Below, one piece after another: positions 41,639-48,506 of a DNA stretch of 48,506 bases. How positions within the stretch are numbered: position 1 is the stretch's first letter; each line of letters starts with the position of its first letter. The notes under the pieces are model-generated. The model did not search any database. It was given only the letters and a program-made list of their open reading frames with translations, and was not told the DNA's origin. The position numbers and the translations under genes were made by a program. The stretch is taken from positions 214,008 through 262,513 of the forward strand of contig BFEA01000523.1 in the NCBI GenBank assembly GCA_003427395.1, written 5' to 3'. The stretch comes from Chara braunii. Lineage: Eukaryota; Streptophyta; Charophyceae; Charales; Characeae.

Positions 41639-41675
41639 GACCACTACGCAGGCCCCTCTTGGTCTTCTCAGACCC

Positions 41676-42722
41676 TTGCCTATTCCCACAGGACCCGGAG
41701 ATTCTGTGTCCATTGACTTTATGGATACCGAGGTCAAGAGTAGGCATGGCAAGAGCCAAGTCATGGTTATAGTTGATAGATTTAGTAAATATGCAACCTT
41801 TGTTCCTTTACCCGCAGAGACACGAACAAATTTAGTTATAGACAAGTTCTTTGATCATTGGGTCAGTGAACATGGTCTCCTGTTGTCAATAGTTAGTGAT
41901 GGAGATACCAGGTTCACCAGTCAGAACTGGCAGGAGTTGATGAGAGTCTATGGCTCTAGGTTGCTGATGTCATCTGGCCGTCATCCTGAGACCAACGGTC
42001 AGACTGAACAAATGAACAAAATCCTGCAGCAAGTTCTCATAATGTATATTAGACCTGATCAGCTTAGCTGGGATGAGATGCTTCCCAAGGTAGCCAGCGC
42101 ATACAATAACAGTGTGCACTTAGCGACTTGTCGCACTCCCAACGAGTTACATAAGTCCTTTAGACCGCGTAGACCGTTTGAGGGACTGAACCGAGATCAG
42201 ATTCAAAGGCTACCGCCCGGTACTAGGGAGTTTGCACTACACTACGAGAAGGAGATTACTACCGTTGTAGAGAACCTCAGGAGGGCCCAGCATAGAATGA
42301 TAGAGCAAGCCAATAAGCACCGTTGCCCATCACAGTTTCAAGTAGGCGACTTAGTCTCGGTCAAGTCCAAAGAGTTTGCTCCTGAGGAGAACATCTCACA
42401 AAAGTTATTGCCTGCATACCGAGGACCGTGGCCGGTCTTAGAAGTCAAGGGCGGAGAGGATGGACCGTCCTACACAATCGACATTCCAGCGCACCTCCAC
42501 ACCTACCCGGTGTTTCATGCGTCAAAGTTGCTGCCTTGTACCACAACTCAACAGTTTCCATCACAGAGGTCCAGGATCCCTCCGAACATGGATGGAAGAT
42601 ACGACATTGATGGAATAGTGGCTGAAGATGTATTCAGGACTGGAGGTAGGGGTCGTCCACAGAAACAATATAAGGTCAGGTTCGCTTTTCAGGAACCAGA
42701 GGACGATTGCTGGTTTACATGA
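41676..42722 (+). pseudogene. Ty3/gypsy integrase core with chromodomain-like C-terminus
   Basis: Continuation of the same pol in the +1 frame after the shift. The D-D-E core is complete: SIDFMDTE, SIVSDGDTRFTSQ, and GRHPETNGQTEQMN with the catalytic Glu. The C-terminal part has the FQVGDLV and AYRGPWPVLEVK motifs, then VFHASKLLP. A final YDIDGIVAEDVF...KQYKVRFAF resembles a chromodomain, which in chromoviruses guides integration to chromatin. The start used here is not an initiator; it only marks where the open frame resumes. A stop follows at 42720-42722. Confidence 0.9.
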
Positions 42723-43612
42723 ACAGAACTGCTTGAGACTGCTTCCGAGGTAGTTCACACCTATGAGAGAGATAAAAAAGATAAAGATCCAGCCTTTAAC
42801 AGGAATATTCTCGGAGGACCTCGAATTTAGGCCGGCGGGAGTGAAACGGTTTCCACCTTTTTCAATCACAGATGCGGATCCCAGGGCTCGATCCCCAGAC
42901 CTTACCTTACCTTACCTTCCCTGTGTACAGAATCAAGTCGACCCTGTGTGCCTTGAACCTGTGACCTGTGTGTTAGTAGTTGAAAGTTGTTTGTCGTACG
43001 TCTGAGTAGTTGTCGGGTCTTGAACCTTAGACCCATCAAAGTAGGGGTCATACCTGCATAGGGGTCATAGTTGTAGTTTTGAAAGATCAAGGTCGTAGCT
43101 GCTACAATCTTGAAAGGTCAAGTCCGCAAACTTCCGGAAAGTCCGAAAGTGGCCTTTCAAGTTTCTTCTCACGTTATACACAGCAGACCAGAGGCAAGTG
43201 GGCAAGTGGTGAGTCCAACTTCGCTTAGGGCAGACCAACGACTTACAGAAGTATAAATCAAGTGCGTGAGCCATGCGGAAGCGCTGCCTGAGTGTCTTGT
43301 GCGAGGTGGTCTGCAGTTGCCCGAAGTCGAAGTGGGTTGAGAGGGAGATAGCACAGCCATAGCTGCTTGAAGTTATGGATAGCCGGCGGCCATAGCTGCC
43401 ATAGCTAGTGTTAGGAAGTAGTGAGGGTGTGTGTCTGATACAGAGTGTGTGTGTGTGTGTGGGATGTTCAGGGTGATCCAAAGTTGAGTGTATGCGAACA
43501 GTGGTGGTGGACACACTGTGGCAGTGAAATGATTTGGCGATCAGGCACCATAGCCTGTTTGAAGCAAGTCTGTGTTCTCAGTCTCCATATCTTTGAGCTT
43601 TGCGTGGGAGCC
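42723..43612. other. No gene recognised; 3' flank of the gypsy pol
   Basis: Contains CTTAC/CCTTA pentamer repeats (42901-42918), a short GT run (43442-43460) and repeated CATAGCTGC (43363-43405). A matching 3' LTR for the pol was not found. Confidence 0.45.
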
Positions 43613-43810
43613 TGGCACCAGTTTGGTTTGCCATCTGTTTGCATGTAGGCAAGTTGAAGAAGAAAGCGAGTCTGATTGCAAGGAGGGGGAAGAGACGAAG
43701 GAGAACGGGGAAGAGATGAGAATGTCGTCAACCGCAATGTCGCTGATATCAATCCCAAACAGTCCCCCCAATGTCTCTGCCCAATGTCGAGTCCAGATCC
43801 CAAGTGTCGT

Positions 43811-43812
<2 letters not shown>

Positions 43813-43888
<76 letters not shown>

Positions 43889-43911
43889 ATATATATATAC
43901 ATATATATATA
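43813..43911. repeat. (CT)n followed by (AT)n microsatellite
   Basis: About 74 bp of CT then two ATATATATA stretches. It occupies the same place in the inverted LTR as the GA tract at 14094-14232. Confidence 0.95.
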
Positions 43912-44155
43912 CCAAGTACTGACCCGCGAAAGGTGGTGCCTTTGCTGACGTGCTGAAGACGAAGCTGGAGCAATGGCCACGCAAGTAAGTCTCAGGTAAG
44001 TCCTCAGGCCACCATCACCATCTCTCCCGCCCTGCGCTACTCTACTCTATCAGCGCCCAGCGCTGGAGACTAGTCCTATCGTCGACTAGTACTGCCCTGC
44101 TGTCGTCCGAAGTATGCCTCCTCGATTCTCTACTCAATCTCCCAAACTGAGGCTG

Positions 44156-44181
44156 GACCCAGCTATATATAGCGTTGGGTC
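44156..44181 (-). promoter_or_regulatory. LTR TATA box inside an inverted repeat
   Basis: TATATATA lies between arms GACCCA (44156-44161) and TGGGTC (44176-44181). The arms differ completely from those around the TATA box at 13684-13709, but pair equally well. Confidence 0.6.
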
Positions 44182-44659
44182 GGCCTTAGTGGCTGAGTCC
44201 TGGCGCCCAAACTGAGGCTGGACCTCCAGCGCCTACCGAAACGGTGCGGGCTCAAAGCCAGGGCCTGGCGCCAAATTGTGCGCCAGGGCCTGTACCCGAA
44301 ATGAGGCCTACAGGGCCCCTCACAGGTACCGGTCCTACTCAGGCCTAAAACCGGCCTACCGACCCTGTGGACCCTACTAAGGGTCGAAACGACACAGACC
44401 CTAAACCTACGGATCCCTAGCCTACCTGGTCGGGCCCTGCTGGGCCCGTGTGGACCTGAGTATGCGACACCATCGTCTTTCCTTGTGTATTCGCACTTCG
44501 CAATAGCCAGGATTAACATACCGGTACTGACCTCCGTAACAGTTTGGCCTCTTACGGAGATTTTGGGGCCCAAGTTATTGTTCATCTGTTGCTCTGCTGA
44601 CCTTGGGCCATATACGAAAACAGAAATACTAAAATACTAGCTTCGGATAGACTGGCAGC

Positions 44660-44905
44660 TTAACAACTTGGGACCCCTGTACACAAAGTGCTTTGAACTT
44701 GGTCTATGGAGGTAGACCGTAGACCGTGGAGATTTTACTAACCCTTTTTCTATTTTCCTCCTGACTGGCTTCATAAGGCTGCGTGGTCCAGTAGGACCTG
44801 TGTGGGAAATCCAGAGCACAAGGGCAACTGCCCTGGGCTTTCTTCTTGGGAGTCCTTCTCTTAGGTGTTCGGGTCCCACTCTTTTTCGATCCCAATTCCT
44901 GCTTC
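44660..44905 (+). repeat. About 245 bp direct repeat, copy 1
   Basis: Starts TTAACAACTTGGGAC and includes CCAGAGCACAAGGGCAACTG and CCCACTCTTTTTCGA. The second copy is at 45266-45508. It is bordered on both sides by TTAA. Bases just before it (ACTGGCAGC) resemble a MITE right end. Confidence 0.88.
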
Positions 44906-45091
44906 TTAAACCACCAGTACTTTCAACCCACGCTTTCCCGGGGCTCCAAACACCCTGCACACCAAAAAGAAAACCAAAATGGCGCGGGCCTTGTTTTGGC
45001 TGGCGCTCCTGGCCATTTTGCTACAGCTGCCGACCGGCAGCACGCAAGGCGCGTCGGAGGATAATGGCTGGGAAACGTACTGGTGGTTTAC
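44906..45091. mobile_element. TTAA-flanked MITE, copy 1 of its family
   Basis: TTAA then ACCACCAGTAC (44910-44920). The right end is GTACTGGTGGT (45077-45087) then TTAC, a one-base change of TTAA. At the matching point in direct repeat copy 2 (45505-45508) there is only TTAG and no insertion. Confidence 0.75.
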
Positions 45092-45120
45092 GCCGTGGGA
45101 AAACTACCTGCCTTCCTAGT

Positions 45121-45269
45121 TTAAACCACCAGTACTTGGCCCAGCTATGGGCCGTGGAAAGAAAAAAGTAGAAACCTTTCTATTCACATGAATTTGGGAG
45201 CTTCTTCAGTGGTCCGTACGTTTCCTAAAATAGTGGCTTGTTAAAGGGCGCGACTTACTGGCGGTTTAA
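45121..45269. mobile_element. TTAA-flanked MITE, copy 2 of its family
   Basis: TTAA then ACCACCAGTAC (45125-45135). The right end is TTACTGGCGGT (45255-45265) then TTAA (45266-45269). It begins 30 bp after copy 1, and the facing ends of the two copies form a hairpin with 14 bp arms (45077-45090 and 45122-45135). Confidence 0.75.
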
Positions 45270-45508
45270 CAACTTGGGACATCTGTACACAATGTGCTTA
45301 GACTTTGTCAATGGATATAAACTCGAAGGCTTTTATATTAACCCTCTTTCTTCATTCCTCGATGCTGATCTGTAAGGCTTCCTGAGGCTTCTTGTGCGGG
45401 AAGTCCAGAGCACAAGGGCAACTGCCCCCCTTGGTTTTCCTCGTTGGTGTATTTTTCCTAGGTGTCCTGGTCCCACTCTTTTTCGAGCCCCAATTGCTGC
45501 TGCTTTAG
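45266..45508 (+). repeat. About 245 bp direct repeat, copy 2
   Basis: Second copy of 44660-44905, clearly diverged but collinear. Open frames through it are not convincing genes. Confidence 0.88.
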
Positions 45509-45842
45509 TTTCCATGAAATCATGGCAACAATTGTATTGTATCAATTGTTCCCGTCCAAAGTGGAGATGCTCTCTGAATCTGAGGTGGAAGCATCCAGAT
45601 CCAACACCCCCCCTGACCGATCTCCCCTATCCAACAGTGTATACATCTTCCCTTTCACCCTTATCTTTTGGGCCTTCTTTTGGCCAGATGAAGTACACGT
45701 ATTGAAGAACCGGGGCCTGAGCCTTTTGTGCAGCCTCTTCCTTAAATGCCCTTTGTGCAAAGACCCTCCAGCTCACCAACTCGGAGAGTCATTGGGGTCG
45801 GGCTCACTTGAAAAGCATAAGCTTGTCTTCTGCCAGGATGTT
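45509..45842. other. No gene recognised
   Basis: An open frame runs through it (AFFWPDEVHVLKNRGLSL, LLCSLFLKCPLCKDPP), but no family is recognised; possibly retrotransposon-derived. Confidence 0.4.
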
Positions 45843-45945
45843 GAGGCATGGGGTCCTCATGAGGTTTGAGGCACAGGGTCCTCATGAGGTTCGAGGCATG
45901 GGGTCCTCATGAGGTTCGAGGCATGGGGTCCTCGTGACGTTCTCG
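45843..45945 (+). repeat. 25 bp tandem repeat, four copies
   Basis: GAGGCATGGGGTCCTCATGA units start at 45843, 45868, 45893 and 45918, nearly identical. Each contains the inverted pair GGGTCCTCATGAGG. Confidence 0.93.
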
Positions 45946-45954
45946 AAACGATGT

Positions 45955-46460
45955 ACTAAAAATGTTGCACCGTTCCTAGCCACCTTTTGGATGCCAACTT
46001 CATCGCAGACTCCTTGGCGGCTAGGGCCTTCTGCTTGTCGAAGAATCTCCCCTCCAAGGACTTCAAGAGGTCAGCCGCGGAGGACTAGACTATAGACTGA
46101 TTGTTTGGTAGCCCAGTTTACCGCTGTCTTTTCCAACTGCGAAGTCGACACCTTTATCATTTGTCCCAAATACATGTTCAGCCCATCCATGTACGACTGG
46201 GCAGCAGCAATCCAATCTATACATCTTCATCCTTGTCTTTCGCAAAGAACTTGGATGGAGAGGAAAGTTTAGCCCACTTTCCCTCTGATGTACCAGCTTG
46301 TGGATGAGAGGTTGTAGCACTAATCAAGGATGTCTCCATCACAGCACTCGACACAGGAGACTGAGGAGAGGATATAGAAGCAGATGATGAAGGAGACGCA
46401 GACATGTGATAGACAACAGTAAAATAGCTATAAGTGGAGCGGAAGAAACAATGATCAGCG
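45955..46460 (-). pseudogene. LTR-retrotransposon gag remnant, minus strand
   Basis: From 46420 downward: a Ser/Pro-rich leader (SASPSSSASISSPQSP), then KFFAKDKDED. A frameshift follows, then DWIAAAQSYMDGLNMYLGQM and TSQLEKTAVNWATKQS in another frame, the pattern of retrotransposon gag capsid. Another shift follows, then GRFFDKQKALAAKESAM and KRWLGTVQHF with a stop. Stops and shifts make it a relic. Confidence 0.6.
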
Positions 46461-47309
46461 ACTTGACACAAGCAGGCATTTCGTCCACTTCAGCAGTAAC
46501 GCTGATCTCAGTTCCTATTTTTCTTGACTCCCGACAGGCACCGATGTCTACTAACTAATGCTCAAGGGTTCGGTTTCGGGATCCCACGGCCTTCGTCCCG
46601 CAGCAATTCGACCCTCCCTATCCAAAATAGGAGGGGCAGAAGTGCTAGAGAGAGGTTTGCGAAGAGGTGGGCATTTGGCTGGAGCTACCTCTCGCCTCAC
46701 GCAATCGTTTCTTAGGCGAAACCCGCTGCAACACGTACGGCCTTTTCTGTGTGTATGACCTCATACGAGGTCATTCCCGATCATTGTATACAATGTCCTC
46801 AACCAAACAGGCCAAAACAGAGGTCCATCCAAATACAGTAAGAAACGGGCAAAAAGATAGGAGGAAGGTAGAACCTCTTGCCGAGGAGGGTAGTCAAGGA
46901 GACAGTCAAACTCACAGTTTAGGGAGTGTGATGGGTCAAACACCGAACAAACATCCCCGAAAATTCCCAATCAACTACACAATGGGTCTGACAGCCTTAC
47001 CTGCGCTGGTTCTGGGGAAAACCCAGCAAAACTAAATTCTTCCTCAAGGCCCCTTAGTAAGCTTACAGACAATATATATATATATGGTCTAGTTTCATGT
47101 CGACGCAGAGCACAAACACGCAAAAAAAATAAAGTGAGGTGTTAGTGTGCGTGCACAGCTGCACAGCTGCATGGCACAAAGCAAGCTAAGTCGTCGCGCC
47201 CACAGCCCACCACATCCTACTTGGCGGAAACAGAAACTCAGATTTATAAACCAGGTGTCGCTATTCAACACAACTAAGATCATTCACCCCCATGGACGAG
47301 GGAGAGACA

Positions 47310-47310
<1 letters not shown>
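46461..47310. other. No gene recognised; short AT microsatellite
   Basis: Contains (AT)n at 47071-47085 and a GCTGCACAGCTGCA-type palindromic stretch near 47157-47171. No product is recognised. Confidence 0.45.

Positions 47311-47388
<78 letters not shown>
47311..47388. repeat. (GA)n microsatellite
   Basis: About 76 bp of GA, followed by GACTGGAGACTTGACATTGG, which resembles the sequence after the GA tract at 14232. Confidence 0.95.
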
Positions 47389-47390
<2 letters not shown>

Positions 47391-47413
47391 GAGACTTGAC
47401 ATTGGTATTACGG

Positions 47414-47536
47414 GAGCCCAGACAGAACATTCCATGGGCTCGAGATCTGAGACCCGTTGTTGGAGGGCGTTTTGTGGCTCCTGGGCCCTGCCTTATTCCA
47501 GGAACTGGGCCTGGACAGAACATTCCATGGGCCAGT
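47414..47536 (+). repeat. Duplicated hairpin: same loop, different stems
   Basis: GAGCCC (47414-47419) pairs with GGGCTC (47436-47441) around a loop containing GACAGAACATTCCAT. ACTGGGCC (47504-47511) pairs, with one mismatch, with GGGCCAGT (47529-47536) around the same loop. The duplicated loop is identical over 15 bases while the stems differ. Confidence 0.8.
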
Positions 47537-47578
47537 ACCACATTATTCTGCCACTTGCCAGGTAGGGTGCAGAAGTAC

Positions 47579-48090
47579 TGTTACGGACTCCGCCAGGGCT
47601 CGATCCCTGGTCTATCTTTTTCCTGTTTCTGCTGCATCCCGTTTTCGGCATGGCACCCTTTTTTCCAAACCCCTCCTTTGGTACCGTCGGATTTTGGACA
47701 ACTGGCGCCATGCTGCAATTTGGGCGCCACTTTCAAATACGGTAAATACCACATTTTCCAGTTCTGCCCTCGGGGCTTTTGCGGAAATGCCCCTGGTACC
47801 GTACGTGTCACCGGTACTTATACCGGCTCCCCGTACAGTGCGGGGACCAGTCTCCTACCAGTTTTCTGCTGCTGTACTTGTACTCAGTGTGACTTGCTGT
47901 TTCGGCATTCGGAATCCAAGACTTCGACTTTGTGCCCTTGCCACTGTGTCTGTGTCCGACCCTCAGTCGTCTCAAGTGAGTGAGTGTGTGTGTGTGCTCT
48001 CACTCTCTCCCTCTCTCTCTCCTCTCCCTCGGCTCTCCCTCAGCCCCGCGCTCGTCACACTTGTATTGGAGCGGTTCGAACCCGCCCGAC
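47579..48090 (+). mobile_element. Probable LTR, related to family 1
   Basis: Begins TGTTACGGA like the LTR start at 44545. It has a TGGCGCC/GGCGCCA hairpin (47703-47729) like CCTGGCGC/GCGCCAGG near 44264-44287, and a TATA-like ACTTATA inside an inverted repeat. No primer-binding site was found before the window ends. Boundaries are uncertain. Confidence 0.45.
47811..47826 (+). promoter_or_regulatory. TATA-like sequence inside an inverted repeat
   Basis: CCGGT (47811-47815) and ACCGG (47822-47826) flank ACTTAT. This is the third case in the window of a TATA-like core between inverted arms. Confidence 0.4.
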
Positions 48091-48114
48091 CCACCCTGCT
48101 TCGTTGTCACCACC

Positions 48115-48455
48115 AGGCCATCATCAGCATCATTGTCATGATCGTCGTCGTAGTGCCACGTCATTGTCGTGATCATCGCCGTCGTGCCACGTCATCATCG
48201 TCATCGTCGCGATCGTCGTCGTCGTGCCACGTCATCATCGTCACCGTCGTGATCGTCGTCGTCGTGCCACGTCTCCATCGCCGTGCCCGTCGTCCTCGTC
48301 GCCACGCCATGCCATCCTCGTCATCGTCGTTGCTACCTCCGCGCAGATAAGTAATCGACGACAATTTTCTTTTTTATTTTTATTTGTTCTTTTCTTCTTC
48401 TTCTTTTTCTTCATTCTCTTCTTCTTCTTATCTTCTTCTTCTTCTTCTTCATCGT
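48115..48455 (+). repeat. GTC/ATC minisatellite followed by a TTC tract
   Basis: CGTCGTGCCACGTCATCATC recurs about every 40-45 bp near 48184, 48226 and 48268, with a diverged copy near 48151. From about 48366 TTC repeats take over. The same arrangement is seen at 35561-35830. Confidence 0.85.
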
Positions 48456-48506
48456 CGTGACTCTGATCCCGCTCCCACCCAACCTCCCCTCCCCGGCTCT
48501 CGATCT

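Larger units (their letters stand above)
43613..44545 (-). mobile_element. Family 1 LTR in inverted orientation
   Basis: The minus-strand sequence from about 44545 (TGTTACGGAGG) down to 43613 parallels 13247-14475: a GTGTCGCATACT stretch, a CGGGCCC/GGGCCCG hairpin (44431-44448), a TATA box, CAGCGCTGGGCGCT, GCTCCAGCTTCGTCTTC, (GA)n and ACTCGACATTGGG. At its end TGGTGCCAGGCTC (43613-43625, minus) aligns with the primer-binding site of the other copy but is mutated. Nothing coding follows on the minus strand. Confidence 0.7.

Overview
The window is eukaryotic nuclear DNA dominated by transposable elements and simple repeats. The retrotransposons prime from initiator-tRNA-Met sites of the plant type (TGGTATCAGAGC). 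There are telomere-like TTTAGGG motifs, very long (GA)n and (TTC)n tracts, a chromovirus-like Ty3/gypsy pol, and organelle-type bacterial-derived genes (rsmH, an FGGY kinase with a transit-peptide-like N-terminus). This fits a streptophyte plant, and the repeat load looks most like a charophyte alga such as Chara. The organism name is inference and was not checked. Assembly gaps lie at 7026, 14179-14183 and 36226-37134.

Layout. 1-2250: a noncoding segment packed with short perfect hairpins. 2548-2815: TTC microsatellite. 2831-6715: three successive satellite blocks, all with a 91-92 bp unit. 6716-9050: foldback sequences, a (GA)n tract, a 521 bp inverted-repeat element and CCAAT/palindrome-rich DNA. 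9050-9378: a broken Mn-superoxide-dismutase copy on the minus strand, then a 133 bp tandem duplication. 10151-12052: the one intact host gene, an FGGY carbohydrate kinase without introns. 12790-15890: tRNA-like SINE heads, an LTR (family 1) with TATA box, (GA)n tract and primer-binding site, then a gag fragment. 15889-30784: four LINE copies. One is on the minus strand and cut at its 3' end, two are on the plus strand, and one has an internal inversion. LTR family 2 sits at 27741-28263. 31533-32050: the last exon of an rsmH/mraW rRNA methyltransferase gene (minus). 34080-35185: a decayed gypsy RT with a tRNA-derived SINE inserted in it. 38890-39195: direct repeats that preserve the empty and filled sites of a TTAA-flanked MITE. 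39600-42722: LTR family 2 followed by a nearly complete gypsy pol with two stops and one frameshift. 43613-48090: family 1 LTR sequence again, two more TTAA MITEs, direct repeats and a gag relic.

Only two host genes have positive support: the kinase (complete) and rsmH (C-terminal exon only). Mn-SOD is a pseudogene. All other coding potential recognised is retrotransposon-derived. The observation I rate highest is a set of hairpins whose loops and surroundings are related while their stems differ but still pair. They occur in the 0-2.2 kb segment and in the LTR promoter regions, where three TATA-like sequences each sit between inverted arms of unrelated sequence.
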